Assembly: GCA_964580105.1 (NCBI GenBank)
Contig: CAZOJJ010000068.1
Coordinates: 1 to 13,839, forward strand
Length of the DNA: 13,839 bases
Origin: CAZOJJ01 sp964580105
GTDB taxonomy: Bacteria; Bacteroidota; Rhodothermia; Rhodothermales; Rubricoccaceae
Direction: 5' to 3'
Positions 1 to 5,669 of the stretch are shown piece by piece. Both the position numbers and the translations under genes were made by a program. The notes below the pieces were generated by a model. That model was given only the letters and a program-made list of their open reading frames with translations, was not told where the DNA came from and did no database searches. Within the stretch, counting starts at the first letter, position 1. The number at the start of each line of letters is the position of its first letter.

Positions 1-315
1 CGTGGTCGTCGGAGACCACGAGGCGCACGCCCCGGAGCCCCCTCTCGGCGAGCCCCTGGAGCAGGCCCCGCCACGTCTCTGATCGCTCCCCCGTAGCGGC
101 CTCGACGGCGAGCACCTCCCGGTACCCCTCGTCGGAGACGCCCACGGCGACCAGCAAGGCCACGTCGCGGACGGCGCCCGCCCACCGCGCCTTGAGGGGC
201 GAACGCGTTCGCCCGTAGGTGGCGTCGAGAGGTACGGGTAGCTCCGGGCCTTGTCGAGCTGGCGGGCGCGCCACTCCGAGAACACCTCGTCGAACCGGGC
301 CGCGATCCGGCTCAC
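1..315 (-). pseudogene. IS256-family (mutator-type) transposase, truncated and frameshifted fragment
   Basis: DDE transposase fragment running off the left edge. Read on the minus strand, 315 down to 229 encodes VSRIAARFDEVFSEWRARQL followed by DKARSYPYL. The frame is then lost and continues one frame over from 229 as LDATYGRTRSPLKARWAGAV, then an RDVALLVAVGVSDEGYRE-like stretch and LVVSDDH at 2-22. In the IS256 family the D of LDATY (codon 224-226) and a D of SDDH (codons 5-10) are the first two acidic residues of the DDE triad; both are visible. The third (E) would lie outside the window. The N-terminal ~140 residues of a usual ~400-residue protein are absent, because homology stops at about 312-330, where tape-measure coding sequence begins. 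The truncation plus the frameshift make an active transposase unlikely. Family assignment rests on recalled motifs (YPYL, LDATY, VSDDH) and is firm; the exact missing base is not determinable here. Confidence 0.85.
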
Positions 316-557
316 GGCGTCTCGGCCACCTCGGCGGCGAGCCGGGCGAACTGCGCCCGCGCCTCGTCCGTCCGCGCCTGCCCGAACGCCGCGCTGACGG
401 CCCGCTGCGCCGTCGTGAGGTCGTTGAACGAAGCGCCCGCCTTCGTAGCTTGCGCGACGGCCGCCTGCAACCCGGCCGACACCTTGTTCATGCCCGCGAG
501 GGCGTCGGCCGTGTCGGCGCGAATCCGAAGCAGGAGCTCTTGCGTAGCGTCAGCCAT
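312..557 (-). pseudogene. Phage tail tape-measure-like protein, N-terminal remnant
   Basis: An 81-residue product beginning MADATQELLLRIRADTADAL at ATG 557 (GTG 560 is an alternative start), behind a purine-rich GAGGGGGGTG leader that could act as a ribosome binding site. The pattern ADATQELLLRIRADTADALAG, then a heptad-like Ala-rich helix with MNKVSAGLQAAVAQATKAG, is typical of the start of phage tail tape-measure proteins, which set tail length and usually run to many hundreds of residues. Here the frame closes with TGA at 312-314, exactly where the adjoining DNA turns into IS256 transposase sequence in another frame. I therefore read it as the 5' stump of a much longer gene cut by IS insertion or by a deletion ending inside the IS. 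A genuine short protein is less likely. The opposite-strand lipoprotein gene starts only 32 bp away. Confidence 0.6.
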
Positions 558-589
558 CACACACCCCCCTCGCTCACGGAGACTCGCCC

Positions 590-910
590 ATGAAGGCCCT
601 CGCCCTCACGCTCGCCCTCGCCTCGGCGGTCGCCTCGGCGGTCGCCGGATGCGCCAGTACGGCGCCCCAACAGGACGCGCCCACGGCTCATGACCATGCC
701 CACGCCGACAGCCTCCTCGCGCTCCCGCCCGACTCCCTGAGCGCGGCGGAATGGGAGTGGCTCCGTCTCTACGAGCAGCGCCGCACTCGGGATGATACCG
801 ACCGGTCCATCCGCCAAGCCAGAGGGGTCGGCACCCTCGCGCTCCTCGTAGTAGCAGCGGGCGCGGTCGCTACAGGCTACATCTTGCTCCGCACGACGCC
901 GGGTAACTGA
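590..910 (+). CDS. Small putative lipoprotein with C-terminal membrane segment
   Basis: 106 residues, not recognised as a named family. Residues 1-20 form a hydrophobic signal peptide ending in the lipobox V-A-G-C (Cys21), so the mature protein should be lipidated. A His/Asp/Ala-rich linker follows (about 30-42), then a charged helical stretch (51-78, including EWEWLRLYEQRR). A strong hydrophobic segment lies at about 79-101, and the protein ends RTTPGN. The start at ATG 590 is supported by GGAG at 578-581 with normal spacing; a clear Shine-Dalgarno is uncommon elsewhere in this window. The gene is divergent from the tape-measure stump (32 bp apart) and converges on a phage-like C-terminal remnant, so it may be a host gene or a cargo gene carried with the phage DNA. 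The lipid anchor combined with a C-terminal transmembrane helix recalls envelope-spanning proteins, but no function can be assigned. Confidence 0.6.
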   Translation: MKALALTLALASAVASAVAGCASTAPQQDAPTAHDHAHADSLLALPPDSLSAAEWEWLRLYEQRRTRDDTDRSIRQARGVGTLALLVVAAGAVATGYILLRTTPGN

Positions 911-924
911 GAAGCCCCTGAGCC

Positions 925-1084
925 TCACGCCTCGCCCACGGCCGGGGACTGACCCCGCCGCCGCAGCCGGAACCCCGCCGGGAGCCCGTACGCCTCCGGC
1001 CCGTCCCGCTCCAGCCGCGTCTGCCACAGCGCGAAATTGCGCTCGAAGTCCGCCCGCGTCGTCGGCGCCTTCGACGGTGGCCCT
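925..1084 (-). pseudogene. C-terminal remnant of an unrecognised, possibly phage-derived gene
   Basis: On the minus strand an open frame ends at TGA 925-927 with protein-like sequence: SKAPTTRADFERNFALWQTR, then LERDGPEAYGLPAGFRLRRR, then GQSPAVGEA. Composition and helix-turn pattern look like a real protein end rather than a GC-rich shadow. The frame stays open up to the TAA at 1192-1194, but no ATG, GTG or TTG occurs in it, so the 5' part is missing. Read upward, the frame runs straight into the CRISPR-like repeat, whose match begins at 1085, so the break probably lies at 1084/1085. It is on the same strand as the tape-measure stump and would precede it, as small tail genes do in phages. 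That link is inference; I do not recognise the family. Confidence 0.4.
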
Positions 1085-1110
1085 CTCCCCGCACGAGCGG
1101 GGATGAACCG
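1085..1110 (+). repeat. Solitary type I-E-like CRISPR repeat lacking its first 3 bases
   Basis: The palindromic core CCCCGCACGAGCGGGG (1087-1102) is followed by ATGAACCG (1103-1110). From position 4 of the usual 29-nt repeat onward this matches the common type I-E form (..CTCCCCGCgCGAGCGGGGATGAACCG) at all but one base, as recalled. The expected 5' GTG is replaced by CCT, the end of phage-like coding sequence. No second copy is found 61 bp to either side and no cas gene is in the window, so this is a remnant, or a terminal repeat, and not an array. A 32-33-nt spacer-like stretch would be 1111-1143, but the sequence after it does not restart a repeat. A chance hairpin is possible but unlikely, because the non-palindromic ATGAACCG tail is also present. 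Confidence 0.6.
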
Positions 1111-1158
1111 TGCACCCGTTGATCGGCCTTCTCGCGGGCAAAATGGCCGAAAACGGAA

Positions 1159-1190
1159 GGGACCGGCGCGCCCTGTCGGCGTCCGGTCCC
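1159..1190 (-). terminator. Intrinsic terminator downstream of tRNA-Glu
   Basis: GGGACCGG (1159-1166) and CCGGTCCC (1183-1190) form a perfect 8-bp stem around a 16-nt GC-rich loop. On the minus strand the hairpin is followed by TTCCGTTTT, a weak U-rich tail. It begins 7 bases past the 3' end of tRNA-Glu, where a terminator for the tRNA transcript is expected. Confidence 0.6.
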
Positions 1191-1196
1191 GTTAGG

Positions 1197-1269
1197 TACC
1201 GCGTACGGGATTCGAACCCGTGTTACCGCCGTGAAAGGGCGGCGTCCTAGACCCCTAGACGAACGCGGC
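1197..1269 (-). tRNA. tRNA-Glu(TTC)
   Basis: The 73-nt cloverleaf is read on the minus strand. The acceptor GCCGCGT pairs with ACGCGGT, with a G-U pair at 1-72. The D arm contains GTCTAGGGGTCTAGGAC, with no separate variable-arm expansion. The anticodon arm is CCGCC-CTTTCAC-GGCGG with anticodon TTC, and the T arm ACGGG-TTCGAAT-CCCGT is perfect. The discriminator is A at 1197. The following bases are CCT, so the CCA end is not fully encoded. It is probably co-transcribed behind tRNA-His, 52 bp upstream, with a hairpin terminator downstream. Confidence 0.97.
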
Positions 1270-1275
1270 AGGCGT

Positions 1276-1317
1276 GCTTCGCGCACAACGCTTCGCGCAA
1301 AACGCTTCGCGCGGGAA
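1276..1317. repeat. Three 14-nt-period repeats in the tRNA spacer, ending in a hairpin
   Basis: The spacer between the two tRNA genes holds GCTTCGCGCACAAC (1276-1289), GCTTCGCGCAAAAC (1290-1303) and GCTTCGCGCGGGAA (1304-1317): three copies of GCTTCGCGC at exact 14-nt spacing. The last copy also forms a 6-bp stem, CGCTTC (1303-1308) with GAAGCG (1315-1320). It may serve in processing of the dimeric tRNA transcript or be a replication-slippage product; neither can be decided from this sequence. Confidence 0.75.
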
Positions 1318-1321
1318 GCGG

Positions 1322-1396
1322 GGAGACTGATGGGACTTGAACCCACGACCTCCAGGGCCACAACCTGGCGCTCTAACCACCTGAGCTACAGTCTCC
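1322..1396 (-). tRNA. tRNA-His(GTG)
   Basis: The cloverleaf is read on the minus strand. An 8-bp acceptor, GGAGACTG paired with CAGTCTCC, includes the encoded extra G(-1) opposite C73, the identity feature of tRNA-His. The anticodon arm is CCAGG-TTGTGGC-CCTGG with anticodon GTG. The D arm has AGCTCAGGTGGTTAGAGC and the T arm is GTGGG-TTCAAGT-CCCAT. The CCA end is not encoded (CCG follows). It lies upstream of tRNA-Glu on the same strand, 52 bp apart, so one transcript is likely. Confidence 0.97.
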
Positions 1397-1409
1397 GTAG
1401 GCAGGTCGG

Positions 1410-1417
1410 AAAAACTA
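1410..1417 (-). promoter_or_regulatory. Possible -7 promoter element for the tRNA-His/tRNA-Glu transcript
   Basis: TAGTTTTT on the minus strand fits the Bacteroidota-type -7 consensus TAnnTTTG at all fixed positions but the last. It sits 13 bp before the tRNA-His 5' end. No TTTG-type -33 box is visible at the usual distance, so this is a weak call. Confidence 0.3.
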
Positions 1418-1474
1418 CGAAGCCCGGCCCTCCGCGCCGATGAAGAATTGGGGGGGCTCCCCGCCCCGCCGCCC

Positions 1475-3808
1475 TCACCGGATCACCGCGATCTTGCCGT
1501 AGGCCGCGCCCCCGCCCCCCTCGGCCACGGCGGCCACGAGGTAGACGCCCGACCGGACCGGCGCCCCCGTCCGCGCGTCCACCCCGTCCCAGCGGACGGT
1601 GCCGCCGCGCCCCTCCAGTGTGGCGACGACCTGCCCGTCGAGCGTGAGCACGCGGACGGTCGTCCTCGCCACGAGGCCGCCGATGAGCACGCCGCGCCCG
1701 TGCAGGGCCGGGCGGAACGGATTCGGCGCAATCTCCAGGTCCCCGGCCTCGGCCACCGGCGCGGTGGCCTCGCTGTCGTAGCTGAGGAGGCCACGGTCCG
1801 TGGCGAAGTAGACGCGCCCGGAGGCGGGGTCCACCTCGACCGCCACCACGCTGTTCGAGAACAGCGGGGAGTTCTCCGGGGTGAAGTGCTCCAGCACGGT
1901 GTCGCCCGCCGCGTTGAGCAACCAGGCGCCCGCCCCGGAGGCCAGCCAGATCTGCCCGGCCGGATCGATGGCGATGTCCTCGATGGCGAGGTCGCGGAGC
2001 AGAAAGGAGGTTCCGTCGGCCGTACGCGCCCACTGGGGCAGCACGAGCGAGGGGTCCCCGCCGAACGCCGAGCCCGGAGAAAAGACGATCGCCAGGCCGC
2101 GCTCGGTGCCGATCCAGAGCCGGTCGTCCTGGTCGAACGCCAGCGCCGTCACGAAGTCGTCGGGCAGGCCGAGGCCGGGCGAGGGGCTCCCGCTCAGCAC
2201 GAGGCCCTGGTCGTCGCCGTCGTCGAGCGGGGTGCTCCCCGTCGAGATGGCGACGAGGCCGCGCCCGCCCGTGCTGGTGGACGACCGCCCGGCCGTCCAC
2301 TTCTGCCCGAAGGGGTCGATTACGAGCCGGTCGAACAACACCGAGGTGGGCACGCCGGCGGGGTACGAGAGCGCCGTCCAGGTGCCGTCGGGGCCGAGCA
2401 CGTGGAGCGGGCTGGCGGCGCCTCGGTTGGTCACCCACACGTTGCCGTCGGCATCCGGCACGGCGTCGGGGACGACGACGAAATCGCCGCTTCCCGTCAC
2501 CGGCTGCAGCGTCGAGTTGTCCGGACGGTAGGTCGTCACGGCGCCGTCCGGACGGATCGCGAGGAGGCCGTCGCCCAGCGAGCCGGCGTAGAACGTGCCG
2601 TCCGGGCCGACGGCCGCGCTGTTGAGCGTGCGGATCGGCATGTCCGTGCCGTCGTCGCGGCTGGAGAACGTGGCCCAGCCGTCGGCGTCGAGGCGGCTCG
2701 CGCCGGTGAAACCGAGGAGGCTCTCGTGCGCCGCCCAGAGCGCCCCGTCCGGGCCGACGGCCAGGTCGGCGATGGCGTTGACGAGCGGTCCTTCCGGCAG
2801 CACCGCCCGCTCCGGCGCGATCTCGTGCAGGCCGTTCTGCGACGGCAACTCGGGCAGCAGCTGCAACCCGGCTTTCGCATCACCCACCCAGTACCGGCCG
2901 TCCGGGCCGACGGCGAGCCCGGTGAAGTCGTTGAGGCCCGGCATCACGTACGCCGAGCCCCCGACGCCCGCCTCCAGCACGTGGACCCGGAACGAGGTGA
3001 TGCCGAGGAACCGGTTCCCGTCCAGCGCGAGATCCCGCACCTCCAGCCCCGTGAAGAAGCGCGGGCTCCAGCTTCCGTCCGCGTTGCGCCGCCAGGCATC
3101 GACGGCGCCGGCCACGACGGCGTCGCCGTCGCGGAGGAGCACGTTGACGTGCTCGGGCGACTCGGGGTCGAGCGACCACGCGGAGGGTTGCTGGAGGTTG
3201 GGGCTGTCGCGGGGCGCGTAGACCACGCCCTCCTCGGTGCCAAGCCAGAGCCCCGGGCGCCCGTCCGAGAGCGGCGCCACGACGGCGTCGGTCACGGGCG
3301 TGGCGGGGTCGAGGGGCCCGAGGCGGGCGTAGGTGTCGCGCACCTCGCCGGCCTCGGGGTCGAAGACGACGACGCCGAACTGGGTGGCAAGGAGGAGGCT
3401 GTCCCCGGCCACGCGCACGCGGTTGATGCGGCGGTCGGTGTACTGCGTCGCCCGAGCCACGTCGAAGTACGACGTGACCGCGCCGCTCTCCACCTCGATG
3501 CGGTCGAGGACGCCCTCGCCGTAGCCGACCCAGACGAGCCCCCGCACGGTGTCCACGGCCAGCGCCCCGGCATCCACGCTGTAGAGCCCTTCGACGGTCG
3601 TGTAGCGCGTGACCTCGCCCGTCCCGGTGCGGTAGCGGAAGAGGCCGCCGTTGGTGGCCACCCACAGCCCCTCGGCGTCGGCCGCCACGGCGCGAATCTC
3701 CCGGTGCGAGGGGTAGGCCCGCCACGTGCCGGGCTGGGCGAACGACGGCGCCCCTCCGGCGAGGAGCAGCACGAGCACGACGAACCGAACGAACGGCGAC
3801 TTCCGCAT
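1475..3808 (-). CDS. porZ: PorZ-like type IX secretion system surface protein
   Basis: The product has 777 residues, close to the ~776 recalled for P. gingivalis PorZ. In the known system PorZ is a surface component of the T9SS attachment complex, with two beta-propellers and a retained C-terminal domain. Seen here: a signal peptide (1-24, ending PSFA-Q); from residue 27 an opening TWRAYPSHREIRAVAADAEG with repeated W(V/I)AT..GLFRY- and LWLGTEEGV-type propeller blades (about 27-680); and a final ~87 residues beginning LEIAPNPFRP and ending YGKIAVIR, with WDG..ARTGAPVRSGVYLV as in T9SS sorting domains. The pattern ATQFGVVVFDPEAGEVRDTY resembles PorZ specifically. ATG 3808 is chosen because it directly opens the signal peptide; the frame is open further upstream, but that is shadow over ribH. 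It lies 101 bp after ribH on the same strand, with a GCCGGG/CCCGGC hairpin (3823-3838) in its leader. A generic two-component-propeller protein is the alternative. Confidence 0.8.
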   Translation of the reverse strand: MRKSPFVRFVVLVLLLAGGAPSFAQPGTWRAYPSHREIRAVAADAEGLWVATNGGLFRYRTGTGEVTRYTTVEGLYSVDAGALAVDTVRGLVWVGYGEGVLDRIEVESGAVTSYFDVARATQYTDRRINRVRVAGDSLLLATQFGVVVFDPEAGEVRDTYARLGPLDPATPVTDAVVAPLSDGRPGLWLGTEEGVVYAPRDSPNLQQPSAWSLDPESPEHVNVLLRDGDAVVAGAVDAWRRNADGSWSPRFFTGLEVRDLALDGNRFLGITSFRVHVLEAGVGGSAYVMPGLNDFTGLAVGPDGRYWVGDAKAGLQLLPELPSQNGLHEIAPERAVLPEGPLVNAIADLAVGPDGALWAAHESLLGFTGASRLDADGWATFSSRDDGTDMPIRTLNSAAVGPDGTFYAGSLGDGLLAIRPDGAVTTYRPDNSTLQPVTGSGDFVVVPDAVPDADGNVWVTNRGAASPLHVLGPDGTWTALSYPAGVPTSVLFDRLVIDPFGQKWTAGRSSTSTGGRGLVAISTGSTPLDDGDDQGLVLSGSPSPGLGLPDDFVTALAFDQDDRLWIGTERGLAIVFSPGSAFGGDPSLVLPQWARTADGTSFLLRDLAIEDIAIDPAGQIWLASGAGAWLLNAAGDTVLEHFTPENSPLFSNSVVAVEVDPASGRVYFATDRGLLSYDSEATAPVAEAGDLEIAPNPFRPALHGRGVLIGGLVARTTVRVLTLDGQVVATLEGRGGTVRWDGVDARTGAPVRSGVYLVAAVAEGGGGAAYGKIAVIR

Positions 3809-3822
3809 GACGACGCGAATGA

Positions 3823-3838
3823 GCCGGGCGCACCCGGC
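3823..3838 (-). promoter_or_regulatory. Hairpin in the leader just upstream of the PorZ-like gene
   Basis: GCCGGG (3823-3828) and CCCGGC (3833-3838) form a perfect 6-bp stem with a 4-nt loop, 15-30 bases before the start codon. No T-run follows, so it is not a convincing terminator for ribH. It may act on translation or RNA stability, but a chance GC-rich palindrome is also possible. Confidence 0.25.
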
Positions 3839-3909
3839 GGCTTCAGGAAAACGGCGTAGCGAAATCGTCCGAGGCGCGTTCGGCTGGAGGAGAGGATGCG
3901 AGCGGCGGC

Positions 3910-4383
3910 TTAATCTACGCGAAGTCGGCGCAGCAGATTGACCATTTCCACGGCCCCCACCGCGGCCTCGGCGCCCTTGTTGCCGGCCTTCGTCCCGGCC
4001 CGCTCGATGGCCTGCTCGATGGTGTCCACCGTGAGCACGCCGAAGAGGACCGGCACGCCCGTCTCCATCGCCGCCTGCTGGATGCCGGATGCGACGCCGC
4101 CGGCCACGTAGTCGTAGTGCGAAGTGGCCCCCCGGATGACGGCGCCGAGGCAGAGCACGGCGTCGTAGCGGCCGGACGCCGCCATCGTCTTGGCCACGAG
4201 CGGGATCTCGAAGGCGCCCGGGCACCAGGCCACGTCCACCGCGTCGGCGTCGGCGCCGTGGCGGGCGAGGGCGTCGAGCGCGCCGTCGAGGAGGCGGCGC
4301 GTGATGAGGTCGTTGAACCGGCCGCAGACGACGGCGAAGCGCGCGCCCTCCGGCGCGACGAGGCTCCCTTCCAGGATGGGCAT
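3910..4383 (-). CDS. ribH: 6,7-dimethyl-8-ribityllumazine synthase
   Basis: The enzyme condenses 5-amino-6-ribitylamino-uracil with 3,4-dihydroxy-2-butanone 4-phosphate in the penultimate step of riboflavin synthesis, in the cytoplasm, usually as a large oligomer. The 157-residue length is typical. Family motifs are all present: VVCGRFNDLITRRLLDGA (18-35), PGAFEIPLVAK (55-65, substrate pocket), LCLGAVIRGATSHYDYVAGG (78-97, with catalytic His89), PVLFGVLTVDT (111-121), and AGNKGAEAA (133-141, phosphate-binding). ATG 4383 is the only start consistent with the family N-terminus. The gene lies 45 bp after mpg and 101 bp before the PorZ-like gene, all on one strand. No other riboflavin genes and no FMN riboswitch are seen nearby, so this is an isolated ribH, as is common in this phylum. 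Confidence 0.97.
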   Translation of the reverse strand: MPILEGSLVAPEGARFAVVCGRFNDLITRRLLDGALDALARHGADADAVDVAWCPGAFEIPLVAKTMAASGRYDAVLCLGAVIRGATSHYDYVAGGVASGIQQAAMETGVPVLFGVLTVDTIEQAIERAGTKAGNKGAEAAVGAVEMVNLLRRLRVD

Positions 4384-4428
4384 GGGCGACGGGGTGGGTG
4401 AAACCCGAATCGGGGGTGCGGTCCTAAT

Positions 4429-5109
4429 CTACGGCCCCAGATCGCCGTCGCGCCCCCGGCGGTGCGTCTTCCGCGCCACCCGTCGGTCGCTCGGCTCGCC
4501 GGGCGAGACGAACGGGTGGCCGGCCACGTAGAACCGGTGCGGGCGTTCGACCCCGCGCGCGATGCCGATCCGGCTCGACGTGACGACGGGCCACGGCCCC
4601 TCGCTCGCGGCGTCGCGGGCGAAGTAGACGGGTGGGCGCGTGAGGTCGGCCCCGTGCAGGCGGCCGTCGAAGGCGAAGGCCTGGGTGAGCTTGCCCGGCC
4701 CGTTCGTGAGGTCCACGCGGCGGCGGAGCGTGGGCGGCCGGCGCGCCGCCATCGCGCCCTCCCCTTCGAGCGGCTCGACGGCGCGGATGAGCACGGCCCC
4801 GGCCGTACCCTCCGGCTCGGTCACCACGTTGAGCAGCCAGTGGACGACGTAGACCCGGTAGAGGTAGGCCGTCCCCGGTGCGGCGAAGAGGTCGGCGGCA
4901 CGGCCTTCGGGGACGACGAGGCCGTCCGTCCCGAAGAGCGCCTTCCACCCGTGCATGGCCGGGTCGTCGGCCGTGTACGCCTCCGTCTCAACGATGCGGC
5001 CCACGAGTCGCCCGGCCTCGGCGTCCTCGTGCACCAGGAGCGCACCGATCAGCTCGCGGGCGACGTGCAACGTCGGGCGGTCGAAGAAGGCGGCGCCGAG
5101 CGGGGTCAT
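4429..5109 (-). CDS. mpg: DNA-3-methyladenine glycosylase (Mpg/AAG family)
   Basis: A base-excision repair enzyme that flips out and removes alkylated purines. The product has 226 residues; family members are about 200. The N-terminus LGAAFFDRPTLHVARELIGA is followed by RIVETEAYTADDPAMHGWKA (38-57). There Glu41 matches the water-activating Glu, Tyr45 lies in the active site, and His53 corresponds to the conserved base-contact His. Also present are GTAYLYRVYVVHWLLNVVTE (79-98), NGPGKLTQAFAF (136-147), SSRIGIARG (178-186) and RFYVAGHPFVS (192-202). A basic tail, RRVARKTHRRGRDGD, extends past the usual end. ATG 5109 is preceded by an AT-rich CTTTTTTAAC leader instead of a Shine-Dalgarno. A TACTGTTT element (minus strand, 5135-5142), about 25 bp upstream, could be a -7 box. 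First gene of the mpg-ribH-PorZ-like run. Confidence 0.95.
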   Translation of the reverse strand: MTPLGAAFFDRPTLHVARELIGALLVHEDAEAGRLVGRIVETEAYTADDPAMHGWKALFGTDGLVVPEGRAADLFAAPGTAYLYRVYVVHWLLNVVTEPEGTAGAVLIRAVEPLEGEGAMAARRPPTLRRRVDLTNGPGKLTQAFAFDGRLHGADLTRPPVYFARDAASEGPWPVVTSSRIGIARGVERPHRFYVAGHPFVSPGEPSDRRVARKTHRRGRDGDLGP

Positions 5110-5225
5110 GTTAAAAAAGCAGCAGCCGCGAACGAAACAGTAACCCGGTGCCGTTGTGGCCCGTACGGCCCGGGCACGCCTCCTACGCCGGGCCCCCGCC
5201 CTCGTATCCCTTCTCGCGTTTTGCC

Positions 5226-5582
5226 ATGTCTCGCTCTTCGTTCCAGCGCCTCGCCCTCGTCACCCTCGTCGTCCTCCTTGCGACCGTCGCCACGAACCGG
5301 TTGAGCGCCTACGCGGCCTTCGGGCACCACGCCGCTGCCCTGGCGCCGATGCACCGCGTCGTCACGGTCCACACCCACGAAGCCCGCGCGTTCTGCCGCC
5401 TCGGGGCGGAGGCGCGCCCCGAGGCCGAGGCCGCCCGCGCGATGGCCGAGGCCCAGCGCGCGATGGCCCGCGTCCAGCGCGAGCTCGCCCGGGAGCAGCG
5501 GCTGCACGCCGAGGAGGCCCGGCGGATGGCGCGCGCCCTCCAGCACGAGTTCGCGCGCGAGGTCCGCGTCGTGGTGAACTAG
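5226..5582 (+). CDS. Small membrane-anchored helical protein of unknown function
   Basis: 118 residues, family not recognised. Residues 8-24 (RLALVTLVVLLATVATN) form a signal peptide or anchor. A His-bearing stretch follows (GHHAAALAPMHRVVTVHTHE, 33-52), then one Cys (57), then a long Ala/Glu/Arg helix (about 60-112: EAARAMAEAQRAMARVQREL...) with coiled-coil character, and a short VRVVVN end. ATG 5226 is chosen over upstream in-frame starts because it directly precedes the anchor. The coding DNA for the anchor, 5243-5273, is identical to 5690-5720 in the next gene, so the two genes share a leader of recent common origin. It is divergent from mpg (116 bp) and 87 bp before the DUF4097 gene on the same strand, so the two are probably co-transcribed. 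The biased composition calls for some caution. Confidence 0.65.
   Translation: MSRSSFQRLALVTLVVLLATVATNRLSAYAAFGHHAAALAPMHRVVTVHTHEARAFCRLGAEARPEAEAARAMAEAQRAMARVQRELAREQRLHAEEARRMARALQHEFAREVRVVVN
5243..5273 (+). repeat. 31-nt exact direct repeat, copy 1 (second copy 5690-5720)
   Basis: The stretch starting CCAGCGCCTCGCC and ending CCTCGTCGTC occurs identically at 5243-5273 and 5690-5720. Both copies encode the same membrane-anchor residues (QRLALVTLVV), in the same frame, at residues 7-16 of the two neighbouring genes. This is the trace of a 5'-end duplication or gene conversion. Confidence 0.9.
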
Positions 5583-5669
5583 CGGATTGCTGAGCGCGTC
5601 CGTAACCTTACCGGCGCGTGGATCGTCCGGTATGCGACCTGCGCCGCCGCTCACGCAACCGCCGCTGCC

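Noticed and set aside
557..1141. 194-codon minus-strand open frame containing CTVHPRSCGERA
   Set aside because: That peptide is just the translated CRISPR-like repeat, a known annotation artefact; the rest is Arg/Gly-rich shadow of the lipoprotein gene.
1123..1150. TCGGCC...GGCCGA inverted repeat as a regulatory element
   Set aside because: Six-base arms around a 16-nt loop in GC-rich DNA; easily due to chance and with no associated signal.
1060..1200. A true CRISPR array
   Set aside because: Only one repeat is present; no copy at the expected ~61-bp period on either side and no cas genes.
1448..3859. 803-codon plus-strand open frame antisense to the PorZ-like gene
   Set aside because: Composition is Arg/Gly/Ala/Val/His-rich without domains; it mirrors the codon bias of the minus-strand gene, which has a signal peptide and recognisable repeats.
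3809..4225. Upstream extension of the PorZ-like frame across ribH
   Set aside because: The extension is non-protein-like and overlaps ribH; the signal peptide starts at 3808.
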